From NCBI GenBank assembly GCA_947452295.1, contig CANGCK010000032.1:1-38549 (forward strand): 38,549 bases of DNA, written 5' to 3'. This document shows, piece by piece, positions 9,105 to 17,070 of the stretch. How positions within the stretch are numbered: the first letter of the stretch is position 1; each line of letters opens with the position of its first letter. The position numbers and the translations under genes are program-made. The notes beneath the pieces are model-generated. The model was not told the DNA's origin and did not search any database. It saw only the letters and a program-made list of their open reading frames with translations. Source of the DNA: Sphingobacteriia bacterium (lineage in GTDB: Bacteria; Bacteroidota; Bacteroidia; Chitinophagales; Chitinophagaceae).

Positions 9105-10511
9105 TTAATATGCATTAGAGTCCCCTTTTATAATAGTATAAATTGTTAAGAAAATAATTCTGATATCAAACATTAAACTCCAGTTCTCTAAGTATTCGAT
9201 GTCCTTTAAAACTCTTTTTTCCATCAATGTATGATTTTTCGTTTCACCTCTAAATCCATTAACCTGAGCCCATCCTGTAATTCCTGGTTTAACGAAGTTT
9301 CTAACCAAGTATTTTTCGATAATTTTTTGATATTGATCATTATGAATTGTCATATGAGGCCTAGGACCAACTACACTCATATCGCCAAACAAAACATTGA
9401 AAAATTGAGGTATTTCATCAAGGTTTGTTTTACGCATAAATGCTCCAATTTTTGTAAATCTAAAATCGTTTCTACTAGCTTGTATAGAAGGATCTGGATT
9501 ATTTACATACATACTTCTAAACTTGAAACAATAAAACGGTTTATTACTTCTTCCGTTTCTTATTTGTTTAAAAATCACAGGCCCATTACTATCTAATTTT
9601 ATTAGAATATAAAGAATTGGATATAACCAACTTAATATAAAAACAATAACAAGTAAACTAAATAAAATATCGAAAGATCTTTTTTTGAATCTTTCCGACA
9701 ATTGTTCAAGTTTTTCAACTCGGTATGAATAAAATTCAAATCCTTCTTCAATTTTACTGGTAAAACTAGTAAAATGATTTTCTTCGAGATCATGAACAAG
9801 TTTTAATTTGATGCCAAATTTTTCAGAAATATTAAATAAATCAATTGGGTCTAAATTGAATTTATCATCGATAATTAAAAATACATTTTCAATATTTTTC
9901 GAATAAGCATTAATAAAATAATCATTAATGTCTTGAATATTTAATTGAGCTTTTTTTGAGTCGAGAAACCCGAAGAAACGATACTCAAGCGGCTTTGATT
10001 CAAAATAATGTGCAAGTTTAATTCCTATATTATTGTTTCCAATAATCATAGATTTTTTGGTAATATAAATTTTTTTACCAAGCTTATAATATAATACAGT
10101 AAACAGAAACCTGACAAATAACAAGAAAATAATTATTAAAGAAAATTCGATAATTACAAACATCCTGGTGTAAGAAGTATTATTATCTATAAATAAAAAT
10201 AGTATTAACAAAAGTTGATGAAAAAATATTGTTTTCCATGTTGAACGATGAATATAATCAATTGAGAATGATTTATTAATTGTATATAACCTAAATAATA
10301 TGGATGGCCCAAGCCAAAATAAGTTATATACATATAAAATAGAAAAATAATTTTCTTTTAAATTATATGCATTAATAGTTTGCAACAAACTAACCCCTAC
10401 ATAAAATACAGTATTGATTGTTGAAAAATCGGCTAATAACAATAAAACAACAAAATAAAACTTATATTTTAGTTTCAAATTTAGAAATTGAATGATGAAA
10501 AATCGAACCAA
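9105..10511 (-). CDS. Polyprenyl glycosylphosphotransferase (initiating sugar-phosphate transferase, WbaP/WcaJ type)
   Basis: 468 residues. It starts the repeat unit by moving a sugar-1-phosphate onto undecaprenyl phosphate. Four to five N-terminal membrane helices are followed by a cytoplasmic CoA-binding-like region (about 150-255), a re-entrant helix after KKRSFDILFSLL (about 275), and the catalytic domain. That domain shows FKQIRNGRSNKPFYCFKFRS, then KTNLDEIPQFFNVLFGDMS, VVGPRP and PGITGWAQVNGFRGET, all classic for the family. The longest start is TTG at 10511, with an in-frame TAG four codons upstream; another TTG lies at 10478. No early ATG exists, so the exact start is uncertain. It overlaps the end of the VanZ-like gene by 50 bases with the longest start. 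Confidence 0.92.
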   Translation of the reverse strand: MVRFFIIQFLNLKLKYKFYFVVLLLLADFSTINTVFYVGVSLLQTINAYNLKENYFSILYVYNLFWLGPSILFRLYTINKSFSIDYIHRSTWKTIFFHQLLLILFLFIDNNTSYTRMFVIIEFSLIIIFLLFVRFLFTVLYYKLGKKIYITKKSMIIGNNNIGIKLAHYFESKPLEYRFFGFLDSKKAQLNIQDINDYFINAYSKNIENVFLIIDDKFNLDPIDLFNISEKFGIKLKLVHDLEENHFTSFTSKIEEGFEFYSYRVEKLEQLSERFKKRSFDILFSLLVIVFILSWLYPILYILIKLDSNGPVIFKQIRNGRSNKPFYCFKFRSMYVNNPDPSIQASRNDFRFTKIGAFMRKTNLDEIPQFFNVLFGDMSVVGPRPHMTIHNDQYQKIIEKYLVRNFVKPGITGWAQVNGFRGETKNHTLMEKRVLKDIEYLENWSLMFDIRIIFLTIYTIIKGDSNAY

Positions 10512-10839
10512 TAAAAGACCCTAACATAGCATAAAAAATGTCCATTGTATCAGGGAACCTAGTTGGAATGAAAAACTGACCAAATTCAGCAATTACAGCA
10601 ACGGCAAAGCATAACAATATTCCTGAGATACTAAATTTCCATTTTTTACGATAAGTGTTAAAAATAAATCCTAAAGGGATAAAAGGCAACCCTGTTCTAA
10701 GTTGACCATGTAAATTAGACCAATTGTTTAACCAGAATGGCACTAAAGCATTTTTACTGAAATTCGGATTGTTCAGCCAAGAAAAATAAAAAACACAACA
10801 GATAGTAACTGCAATAATGGCGAATTTAATAATTTTCAA
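10462..10839 (-). CDS. VanZ-like family membrane protein, TTG start
   Basis: 125 residues with about four membrane helices. The VanZ-like signature lies in the C-terminal half: AEFGQFFIPTRFPDTMDIF followed by MLGSFIGS. VanZ-like proteins often appear in polysaccharide clusters of this phylum; their biochemical role is not settled. The start is TTG, with no ATG in the frame before the conserved part. It overlaps the WecG-family gene by 14 bases at its start and the glycosylphosphotransferase gene at its end, so translation of the three is probably coupled. Confidence 0.8.
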   Translation of the reverse strand: MKIIKFAIIAVTICCVFYFSWLNNPNFSKNALVPFWLNNWSNLHGQLRTGLPFIPLGFIFNTYRKKWKFSISGILLCFAVAVIAEFGQFFIPTRFPDTMDIFYAMLGSFIGSIFHHSISKFETKI

Positions 10840-11584
10840 CTTTATTAAATTTATCAGTAAATAATTCTGCTAATAACATTTTTATAAACAAACTATTGGT
10901 TATTAAATATCTTTTGAACAATTTTTTGGGCTCTTTAATTAACCTAAACAACCATTCACATCCTATATTTTCAATCCATTTGGGTGTTGGCAACTGTTGA
11001 TGGGTTAATGTTTCTAATCCAATACCAATTCCAAGCATGGTTGCATTTATTTTTCCTTTCATTTTACTCATCCATATTTCTTGTTTAGGACAACCCAGTG
11101 CAACGAAAACTAAATTAGCACCTGATGCATTAATTTTATTGACAACTTCATTATCTTCACTTTCAGTTAATAATCTAAATGGTGGCGCATACATCCCTGC
11201 GATATTAATACCAGGATAATTATTTAATAAATATATTGCTGCTTTTGTAAGTTTATATTCTTCACTTCCATAAATATAAACAGATAGATTCCTATTAACA
11301 GATTCTTTAATAAGACTATGCATTAAATGTCTACCAGCAATTCTATCTGGTTGGTAGCGGTGAAATATTTTATAAGACCAACACAAGGGCATTCCATCTA
11401 AAATGGCTAAATCAGCATTATGCAAAACATGAGAAAATTTGTCGGATTTTATCGCAGTAACTAACATATGTACATTAGATACACATATGTAAGCAGATAC
11501 CCTTAGGGCGCCTAATTCAACAATCTTATCAACAGTATGTTGAAAGCTCAATGTAGAAAATTGATAACCAAATATTTTATCCAA
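10826..11584 (-). CDS. WecG/TagA/CpsF family glycosyltransferase, first gene of the operon, TTG start
   Basis: 252 residues. Family features: NADLAILDGMPL near residues 56-66 with the likely catalytic Asp63, LVFVALGCPKQEIWMSKM (about 154-171), and the C-terminal IGCEWLFRLIKEPKKLFKRY. Members add the second sugar, for example a ManNAc- or uronic-type residue, to the undecaprenyl-linked first sugar, at the cytoplasmic membrane. The start must be TTG at 11584, because an in-frame TAA lies five codons upstream and the first internal ATG is at codon 40, inside the conserved domain. It is the first gene after the 905-base noncoding region, so transcription of the polysaccharide operon probably begins upstream of it. 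Confidence 0.88.
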   Translation of the reverse strand: MDKIFGYQFSTLSFQHTVDKIVELGALRVSAYICVSNVHMLVTAIKSDKFSHVLHNADLAILDGMPLCWSYKIFHRYQPDRIAGRHLMHSLIKESVNRNLSVYIYGSEEYKLTKAAIYLLNNYPGINIAGMYAPPFRLLTESEDNEVVNKINASGANLVFVALGCPKQEIWMSKMKGKINATMLGIGIGLETLTHQQLPTPKWIENIGCEWLFRLIKEPKKLFKRYLITNSLFIKMLLAELFTDKFNKVENY

Positions 11585-12318
11585 TACTGATAAGTTTTAA
11601 TGAAGAGCAGTTAGAGAAATACATTAAACAATAGTATATTATGATGATTCATAAATAGTTAGACCAGCATATTAAAAATTGCCTATTGATTTAGCGGTTG
11701 TATAATTTCGAAATATATAGCTCGCAATGCTTAAACAATAAATTGTACCTTCTTAAATATGATTTGAAAGGGATACTTGTCATTAAAAACTCCTTTATTT
11801 AATTGATATGTGTATATTATTAAACAAACTTGATAAACAACAATTCTGTTTTATAATTGTCACCGCATAACAGAATCATTAAAATTTAAAAATAGCTACG
11901 CTGATGTGAGTCACATACAATGCTCAACAAAACGGATTTTATTTCGACCTATAATCGTTTAATGAAAAAGCAATATTTAACAAAATCATCAAACAATTTA
12001 AATTATTGATAACGGATATTTATTATCGATAATGATTAAACGAAACTAATATTAGTATGTATTTATTTCAATACTTAAATTGGTAATAATACTACTATAA
12101 TTAGTAGTGCTTTTTCAAATAAATTAAAACGAAATTAAATTGAGGTATTTTTTTAAACCATTTTTAATACTACATTTTCTGAAACACTATTCTACACTTT
12201 ACACCAATACTTAACTTAGTGCAATAAAGCAATAATTTATTTGCTCAAAATTCATAGAGAACAATTATGATTAAAAACATTTATCTATGAATAAAATATT
12301 TTTAATCATAACCAAAGA

Positions 12319-12335
12319 CCTCAAGTAAATTGAGG
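12319..12335. promoter_or_regulatory. Inverted repeat CCTCAA-N5-TTGAGG upstream of the LuxR-type gene
   Basis: Six-base arms with a five-base spacer (cctcaagtaaattgagg). It lies about 50 bases upstream of the candidate -33 element of the regulator gene and is the most GC-containing symmetric site in the region. It is a possible operator for the adjacent regulator; there is no direct evidence. Confidence 0.3.
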
Positions 12336-12384
12336 ATGAATATTTTCAAAAGCATACTATAAAGTTTAATATGAAAAAATGAGA

Positions 12385-12416
12385 TTTGATTAAAGATAAA
12401 ATCTTAATTAAATTTT
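12385..12416 (+). promoter_or_regulatory. Candidate Bacteroidota promoter for the LuxR-type regulator
   Basis: TTTG at 12385-12388, then 20 bases, then TAAATTTT at 12409-12416. This fits the TTTG / TAnnTTTG consensus with one mismatch at the last base. It would give a leader of about 65-70 bases before the ATG at 12490. Confidence 0.35.
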
Positions 12417-12489
12417 AATGATTAACCATTAAAAATGGAATATAACTAGCGTAGATTACAATAATAACAATTCGGGATAACCAACCTAT

Positions 12490-13158
12490 ATGATCAACGT
12501 ATATATCCGTGAAAAAATATTACTAGCTTGGTTTACAGAGATATCTAAGGATTTGGAAAATATTTATTCTTTCAACACTCATAACTCACCCATTTCATTA
12601 GAAAAAGAATTGAACAACCTATCTGCAGATAATTCTATCGTACTGATTGACATTGAACCAGCAGATAATAAAATTTTCACGAAGAAATATTTTGACCAAC
12701 AAAATATCAAATTTATCGGCATAGGGTTTAAAAAAAATGCTGATGAAATTATTGATTTATTACGTTCAAACATTTATTCCTTTATTTGCTTTGATTGTAC
12801 TTCAATAGATGTGATAAAAGCAATTAAAAATTCCGAAAAAAACAAAATCTTTATTTGTGAGGAGACTAAAGATCAGGTTCTAAAAAAATATTTTGAAACG
12901 AATAATAAAAAAACTTTAAAAGTCTCAACCAAGATCAACGAAACAGTAAGCTATCAAATTGCTAATAGTATAGAAACAAAACCACTCACCGAAAAAGAAA
13001 AAAAAATATCCGGATTATTAGTTCAAGGTTTATCTTATAAGGAAATAGCTCAGGTTATGGGAGTGTCAACATTTGCTATAAACCAAAATATCAAAATTAT
13101 TTATAAAAAGTTAAAAGTAAATTCTAGGTCAGCGTTAAGTTATAAATTACTATACTAA
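12490..13158 (+). CDS. LuxR-family transcriptional regulator with a receiver-like N-terminus
   Basis: 222 residues. The C-terminal 65 residues are a LuxR-type helix-turn-helix: LTEKEKKISGLLVQGLSYKE, IAQVMGVSTFAINQNIKIIY, then KKLKVNSRSALSYK. The N-terminal 120 residues have the alternating pattern of a response-regulator receiver, with Asp54 at the end of the third strand (IVLIDIE). The usual acidic pair near residue 10 is not obvious, because the N-terminus is short (MINVYIREKILLAWF). It may therefore be a degenerate receiver that does not take a phosphate. No histidine kinase is adjacent. It is transcribed away from the polysaccharide operon and may control it; this is inferred from position. 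Confidence 0.85.
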   Translation: MINVYIREKILLAWFTEISKDLENIYSFNTHNSPISLEKELNNLSADNSIVLIDIEPADNKIFTKKYFDQQNIKFIGIGFKKNADEIIDLLRSNIYSFICFDCTSIDVIKAIKNSEKNKIFICEETKDQVLKKYFETNNKKTLKVSTKINETVSYQIANSIETKPLTEKEKKISGLLVQGLSYKEIAQVMGVSTFAINQNIKIIYKKLKVNSRSALSYKLLY

Positions 13159-13239
13159 ATACATATGAAAAATAATTCGATCATTAATGAGCAGAAGTAA
13201 AAATTCAAATGGGTACAACCATTAGTACATAAATACAAC

Positions 13240-13263
13240 AAAGGCCCCAAAAAAGGAGCCTTT
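13240..13263. terminator. Bidirectional hairpin terminator between convergent genes
   Basis: Arms AAAGGC (13240-13245) and GCCTTT (13258-13263), extended inward by CC/GG pairs across one mismatch, with an A6 loop and a T-rich flank on the plus strand. It sits between the ends of the convergent regulator and bactofilin genes. Confidence 0.75.
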
Positions 13264-13285
13264 ATTTTATTCAATAAATAAAATG

Positions 13286-13837
13286 TTAATCGTTTTCGGC
13301 AGACTTTTGAGCTACTCTACTATTCTTAACTTTACCAGTTTCGAATATATTAATAATTGTTTTATATGCATCTGTTTCAGAAAGATTAGCACCAATAGTA
13401 ATATCTTCATTATAAACAATCAACTCTTGACTTACTGAATTGTTAATGATGCTTATATTAGATGTTAGGTTAGAACCCTCATCATTTTGGAACCTTGGTG
13501 AAAAGACATTTCCATCTACTTCTCCGCCATTTTTAATTAATACTCTTCCTAAACAGTAAATATTACCTTTTATTTTACCACTAACGATTACTTCAGCAGC
13601 AACTATATTTCCATTGATAAGTGCTCTATCATCAATGGTTACTACTTGTTTACTGTAAAGTATACCATTTAAATGACCCTCAATTCTAATAGAATTTTTA
13701 GATGAAAAACACCCTTCTATTAAGGTATCTTCAGGGATAATAATTGGAGCAGTTCTTACTGCATTTACACTTGTAGCTTCCATTTCTGAATCGCTATCGT
13801 TGTTTGATTTTTTTTTCGAAAATAAACCAGCCGTCAT
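13286..13837 (-). CDS. Bactofilin (polymer-forming cytoskeletal protein)
   Basis: 183 residues. The core (about residues 32-125) is a right-handed beta-helix with repeating short strands: TLIEGCFSSKNSIRIEGHLN, GNIVAAEVIVSGKIKGNIYC, then VLIKNGGEVDGNVFSP. This is the bactofilin (DUF583) fold, which self-assembles into filaments that position envelope or polysaccharide machinery. The N-terminus is short, polar and basic (FSKKKSNNDSDSEME); the C-terminal 60 residues are an unstructured-looking tail. ATG start; the first 44 bases overlap the upstream unknown gene. Proximity to the polysaccharide operon suggests, but does not prove, a role in envelope organisation. Confidence 0.9.
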   Translation of the reverse strand: MTAGLFSKKKSNNDSDSEMEATSVNAVRTAPIIIPEDTLIEGCFSSKNSIRIEGHLNGILYSKQVVTIDDRALINGNIVAAEVIVSGKIKGNIYCLGRVLIKNGGEVDGNVFSPRFQNDEGSNLTSNISIINNSVSQELIVYNEDITIGANLSETDAYKTIINIFETGKVKNSRVAQKSAEND

Positions 13838-14144
13838 AGGGTAATGAATTTGAAATGTGATATGTTTTTTGTTTTATTTTTTTGCCATTTTTAAATAAAG
13901 TTATTTCAGCATAAGCTCCTTTTCCGGATTCATTATTATTCATAACAAATAACATACAAAAGAAATTAAACTTTTGCTGCTTAAAAAAGATTTCCCTTGT
14001 ATAGCTATCGCCAAAAAGTTCAACACTTTTTTCTTCCAAATTTTCATTAAGGTAATGAAATATAAAGTTAGTTTTGAAACTTATTTTTACTCGCACCTCA
14101 ATATACAACGGTTGTCCATCCCGAACTGTATTAGATTCAACCAT
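13794..14144 (-). CDS. Unrecognised 116-residue protein upstream of bactofilin
   Basis: 116 residues, mostly alternating hydrophobic and polar residues that suggest a beta-rich fold; no signal peptide or membrane helix. Basic C-terminus (FEKKIKQR). It starts at ATG 14144 and its last 44 bases overlap the bactofilin start, implying translational coupling. No family was recognised. The pairing with bactofilin suggests a partner or regulator of the filament; this is inference only. Confidence 0.6.
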   Translation of the reverse strand: MVESNTVRDGQPLYIEVRVKISFKTNFIFHYLNENLEEKSVELFGDSYTREIFFKQQKFNFFCMLFVMNNNESGKGAYAEITLFKNGKKIKQKTYHISNSLPYDGWFIFEKKIKQR

Positions 14145-14336
14145 ACTGCGAATATATATTCTACCTATTGAAATTCCATAATTATCCTCATATTAAAATT
14201 AATACCAAAGTATAATTGTAAAATATAGACAATAATATCGAAATTTCTATACAATTAATACATCTAACACTGAAATAGAAGCTGCTCAAATCAAAATCCA
14301 TAGCCCACAATTGAAGATAAAATTCTTTAAATCACA

Positions 14337-14352
14337 TATGATATATATCATA
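14337..14352. promoter_or_regulatory. Crp/Fnr-type palindrome upstream of the persulfide dioxygenase gene
   Basis: Perfect 16-base palindrome TATGATATATATCATA, centre 14344.5. It fits the half-site pattern TnTnA-N6-TnAnA, with A instead of G at the second base of each arm. The matching -7 element begins 29.5 bases from its centre, as at the other four promoters of the island. Confidence 0.55.
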
Positions 14353-14373
14353 AATTAGGCATAAAAGTATTCG

Positions 14374-14381
14374 GAAATTTG
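14374..14381 (+). promoter_or_regulatory. -7 element of the persulfide dioxygenase gene
   Basis: GAAATTTG matches TAnnTTTG except for the first base, and stands exactly 29.5 bases from the palindrome centre. A start of transcription a few bases downstream would leave a leader of only about 17-20 bases before the ATG at 14404. Confidence 0.5.
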
Positions 14382-14403
14382 TCTTAAAATCAAACTGTTT
14401 CCC

Positions 14404-15804
14404 ATGCATATTGAGCAAATATATACCAGCTGTTTAGCCCAGGGGGCTTATTATATTACCAGCAATGGAGAAGCTGCAATTATTGATCCGCTTAGGGAGA
14501 TAAAACCCTATTTAACACGTATACAAAAAGATGGAGTTCAATTGAAATATATTTTTGAAACACATTTTCATGCCGACTTTGTGAGTGGTCATATAGATTT
14601 AAGTAAAGCCACTGGTGCCATAATTGTTTACGGACCAACAGCAGAAGCATCCTTTGATTGCATCACTGCAAAAAATGAAGAAATATTTATTGTAGGAAAG
14701 ATTGCAATAAAAGTTTTGCATACGCCAGGGCATACCATGGAAAGCAGTACTTTTTTATTGTTAGATGAACATGGAAAAGAACAATGCATTTTTACCGGAG
14801 ACACTTTTTTTTTAGGAGATGTAGGCAGACCAGACTTAGCACAAGCTGCAACAAACATGACAAAAGAAGAACTTGCAGGTTTATTGTATGATGGACTTAT
14901 GAATAAGATTATGCCCTTGCCAGATGATATTATTGTTTACCCTGCACACGGAGCAGGAAGCGCATGTGGAAAGAATATGATGAAAGAAACAGTTGATACA
15001 TTGGGGCATCAAAAAAAAGTTAACTACGCATTAAATCAACCCAATAGAGATGCTTTTATAAAAGCTGTTACCGATGGTTTACTTCCGCCACCCGGATATT
15101 TTGGAATGAATGTGTTTATGAATAAGAATGGCTATGAAAATATTAATGATGTATTAAATAAATCATTAACTCCATTTTCTTCTGATGAATTTGAATTGAT
15201 TATTAAAAGAAGTGAAGCCATAATACTAGACACAAGAGCAAATACAGACTTTTACAAAGAACATATCCCACAATCTATTAATATTGGTCTTAAAGGTGAT
15301 TTTGCTCCTTGGGTAGGTGCATTGGTAGTTGATGTTAATCAACCGATTTTATTAATAACCGATATTGGAGAGGAAGAAGATGCAATTATACGATTAAGTC
15401 GGGTGGGTTTTGACCATGTGATTGGTTATTTGAAAGGAGGACTCAAAGCCTGGCAAGATGCAGGAAAACTATCAACATCTATAAATAGAATTGAATCTAA
15501 AGAATTTTCCAAAAAAGTTAACCTGCAAAATGATGTAGTAATAGATGTTAGAAAACCCGGTGAATTTATAACTGAACATTTAGAGGGTGCTTATAATAAA
15601 CCATTAGAATACATCTATGAATGGATTAAAGAGATTGATCCCAATCAACATTTTTACCTACATTGCGCAGGTGGCTACAGAAGTATGTCGGCCGCTTCTA
15701 TTCTACAAGCAAGAGGGATTCATAATTTCTCCGAAATTGCCGGAGGATTTAACGAAATCCGCAAAACCAGTTTACCGATAAACAACTTTGTGTGTAATGG
15801 ATAA
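14404..15804 (+). CDS. Metallo-beta-lactamase persulfide dioxygenase (ETHE1-like) fused to two rhodanese domains
   Basis: 466 residues, cytoplasmic. Residues 1-230 form an MBL domain with the ETHE1-type metal site: THFHADFVSGH at 53-63 (His54, His56, Asp58), His110, Asp133 in FTGDTFFLGDVGRPDL, and His182. ETHE1-like enzymes oxidise glutathione persulfide to sulfite. Two rhodanese domains follow. The first (about 262-360) has no cysteine in its active loop (LITDIGEEEDA, Asp320 at the expected place), so it is probably non-catalytic. The second (about 365-460) carries the active Cys421 in CAGGYRS. Transfer of sulfane sulfur between a thiol carrier and the dioxygenase is the likely role. The gene stands alone and converges on the YHS/thioredoxin operon. 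Confidence 0.9.
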   Translation: MHIEQIYTSCLAQGAYYITSNGEAAIIDPLREIKPYLTRIQKDGVQLKYIFETHFHADFVSGHIDLSKATGAIIVYGPTAEASFDCITAKNEEIFIVGKIAIKVLHTPGHTMESSTFLLLDEHGKEQCIFTGDTFFLGDVGRPDLAQAATNMTKEELAGLLYDGLMNKIMPLPDDIIVYPAHGAGSACGKNMMKETVDTLGHQKKVNYALNQPNRDAFIKAVTDGLLPPPGYFGMNVFMNKNGYENINDVLNKSLTPFSSDEFELIIKRSEAIILDTRANTDFYKEHIPQSINIGLKGDFAPWVGALVVDVNQPILLITDIGEEEDAIIRLSRVGFDHVIGYLKGGLKAWQDAGKLSTSINRIESKEFSKKVNLQNDVVIDVRKPGEFITEHLEGAYNKPLEYIYEWIKEIDPNQHFYLHCAGGYRSMSAASILQARGIHNFSEIAGGFNEIRKTSLPINNFVCNG

Positions 15805-15849
15805 TTGATAGTTGACAATTGACAATGAAGATTGCAGAGTATATAAAGC

Positions 15850-16161
15850 TTATTTAACAGTTAAATAGGCAGGAGGATTTTTTATAAATTCACCCTTACA
15901 TTCTTTAGAACAAAAACCATATACTTTGTTTTTGTAATGTGCTGTATCACTCACACCGGCATTAGTAGGCATACCGCAAACAAGATCTTTTTTTGCATCA
16001 AAAACAACATTTTTAAACTGCTCAGATATTGTAGCTTCAGCAACACTATCCATCGAAGAGACCGTGGATTGTTCGTTTACGGTTTTGGGAGACTGTTGAT
16101 TGTTGCATGCTGTAATTATAAAAATGACAGTAGACAAGATTGAAACAACTTTAAATTGCAT
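15850..16161 (-). CDS. YHS-domain lipoprotein
   Basis: 103 residues. The N-terminus is a lipoprotein signal with lipobox ITAC, so Cys19 is the mature end. A polar Ser/Thr linker is followed by a YHS-like domain (about 57-100): DLVCGMPTNAG, then YGFCSKECKGEF, with cysteines 62, 84 and 88. YHS domains bind metal, often copper, and occur beside metal-transport genes. The protein is probably anchored in the periplasm. It is the last gene of a four-gene operon (16937 to 15850) headed by a Crp/Fnr-type site and lies 34 bases after the thioredoxin gene. The metal is inferred from the family. Confidence 0.8.
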   Translation of the reverse strand: MQFKVVSILSTVIFIITACNNQQSPKTVNEQSTVSSMDSVAEATISEQFKNVVFDAKKDLVCGMPTNAGVSDTAHYKNKVYGFCSKECKGEFIKNPPAYLTVK

Positions 16162-16194
16162 ATACTAGTATTTAAATTAATTATGTTGCAAAGA

Positions 16195-16488
16195 TTAAAC
16201 AAATTGTTTAATAATATTCACCAATGTATGTTTAGGCACAACTCCACTTTGTCTCCATAGCGGTTTCCCATTTTTAAATACTACTAATGTAGGCACCCCC
16301 TGTATTTGATAAGCTGCTGCAGCCTGAGGATTTTTATCAACATCAATTTTAATAATACTTGCAGATGCTCCTAACTCAGATTTTACATCTTTCAGAATTG
16401 GCGCCATCATTTTACAAGGGCCGCACCATTCAGCAAAAAAATCAACTAAAACAGGCTTGTCTGATTGAATGATTTCGTTAAATGTCAT
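16195..16488 (-). CDS. Thioredoxin
   Basis: 97 residues, the length of a classical thioredoxin without signal peptide. The active site is WCGPC at residues 21-25 in [17 protein letters not shown], and the cis-proline loop is [12 protein letters not shown]. It is cytoplasmic and would reduce disulfides or persulfides, which fits an operon and regulon of sulfane-sulfur enzymes. It lies 1 base after the DUF6132-like gene. The family call is certain; the partner proteins are inferred. Confidence 0.95.
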   Translation of the reverse strand: MTFNEIIQSDKPVLVDFFAEWCGPCKMMAPILKDVKSELGASASIIKIDVDKNPQAAAAYQIQGVPTLVVFKNGKPLWRQSGVVPKHTLVNIIKQFV

Positions 16489-16489
16489 G

Positions 16490-16711
16490 TTATGAAATAT
16501 TATTTTCTTTAGATGTTTTTATTTCCTTTTGAAAGAGACTTAACACAAGTGCACCCATCATAGCGCCATATAATGAACTATTAATTGGACTAGAAGTAAT
16601 TGCGCAAGTACCCGATGCACATCCTACGAAATTCCAATACAGAAACCCTCCTATAGCCCCTACAACTGCCCCTATAATATATAATTTATTGTTATTTGCC
16701 CACTTCTTCAT
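16490..16711 (-). CDS. Small DUF6132-like membrane protein
   Basis: 73 residues with two membrane helices (about 10-28 and 47-62), linked by a loop with two cysteines ([15 protein letters not shown]). The GCxxGxC pattern and the length resemble the DUF6132 family, common in Bacteroidota near rhodanese and thioredoxin genes. A metal- or sulfur-related role is suggested by the cysteines and context; the biochemical function is unknown. Its start overlaps the upstream gene by 20 bases, and its stop is 1 base before the thioredoxin start. Confidence 0.75.
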   Translation of the reverse strand: MKKWANNNKLYIIGAVVGAIGGFLYWNFVGCASGTCAITSSPINSSLYGAMMGALVLSLFQKEIKTSKENNIS

Positions 16712-16937
16712 ATGCTATCTCTTTATGTTCATTATTGTTTTGAATAGGCTTTGTATAACAAGTGCCTGTACCACAACAGCCTATATTTAAAAGTGGCATT
16801 AAGGTAAAATATATCCCGGCAATACTAAACATCCAATCTTTCGAAGCAATACCCTGAGCAGTAATAATCACCCCTAAAATAAGCCTTAATGCCCTAAAAA
16901 AGTTCCAATTGTATAATAGTGTTTGTTTAATCTGCAT
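16692..16937 (-). CDS. Small Cys-rich membrane protein, first gene of the thioredoxin/YHS operon
   Basis: 81 residues with two hydrophobic segments (about 17-30 and 37-52). They are followed by NIGCCGTGTCYTKP, a Cys cluster of three in seven residues, and an acidic polar tail. The layout resembles DUF2892/YgaP-type small proteins, but the family could not be fixed. ATG at 16937; a Crp/Fnr-type palindrome and a perfect -7 element lie directly upstream. The cluster could bind metal or carry sulfur. It overlaps the next gene by 20 bases. Confidence 0.7.
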   Translation of the reverse strand: MQIKQTLLYNWNFFRALRLILGVIITAQGIASKDWMFSIAGIYFTLMPLLNIGCCGTGTCYTKPIQNNNEHKEIAYEEVGK

Positions 16938-16972
16938 TTATTGATTGATTTTTGAGTGTCAAATATGAACCA

Positions 16973-16980
16973 CAAATTTA
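16973..16980 (-). promoter_or_regulatory. -7 element of the thioredoxin/YHS operon
   Basis: On the minus strand the bases read TAAATTTG, a full match to TAnnTTTG. Its upstream edge (16980) is exactly 29.5 bases from the centre of the palindrome at 17002-17017. The leader to the ATG would be about 30 bases. Confidence 0.75.
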
Positions 16981-17001
16981 ATCATTAAAAAATGTACATA
17001 A

Positions 17002-17017
17002 TGTAACAAAGGTTACA
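17002..17017. promoter_or_regulatory. Crp/Fnr-type operator, perfect palindrome
   Basis: TGTAACAAAGGTTACA: arms TGTAA and TTACA around six bases. The symmetry extends one more base each side (17001-17018) and is broken only at the two central base-pair steps. The centre is at 17009.5. This is the best match in the window to the FNR/CRP-family pattern TGTnA-N6-TnACA. Confidence 0.8.
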
Positions 17018-17070
17018 TATTTGTATCCGTTGTTATTCCAATTCCAAAAACAATAAACCACATCATTTAC

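Larger units (their letters stand above)
11585..12489. other. 905-base noncoding AT-rich divergent intergenic region
   Basis: No convincing gene on either strand. It separates the polysaccharide operon (minus) from the LuxR-type regulator (plus). Inverted repeats seen: attctgtt/aacagaat at 11843-11876, with a competing acaatt/aattgt pair nested inside; atgtga-g-tcacat at 11904-11916; attatcgataat at 12022-12033; a 7-base-stem hairpin followed by five T at 12091-12115; and CCTCAA-gtaaa-TTGAGG at 12319-12335. These could be operators or leader structures. No clear promoter was found for the polysaccharide operon itself, so it may have a long 5' leader. Confidence 0.6.

Noticed and set aside
1..11584. 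Mobile or phage-borne island for the polysaccharide genes
   Set aside because: Lower GC is common in polysaccharide clusters; no integrase, transposase, tRNA or boundary repeats were seen.
11904..11916. atgtga-g-tcacat as another Crp/Fnr site
   Set aside because: The spacer is one base instead of six, and no -7 element stands 29.5 bases away, so it does not fit the regulon rule.
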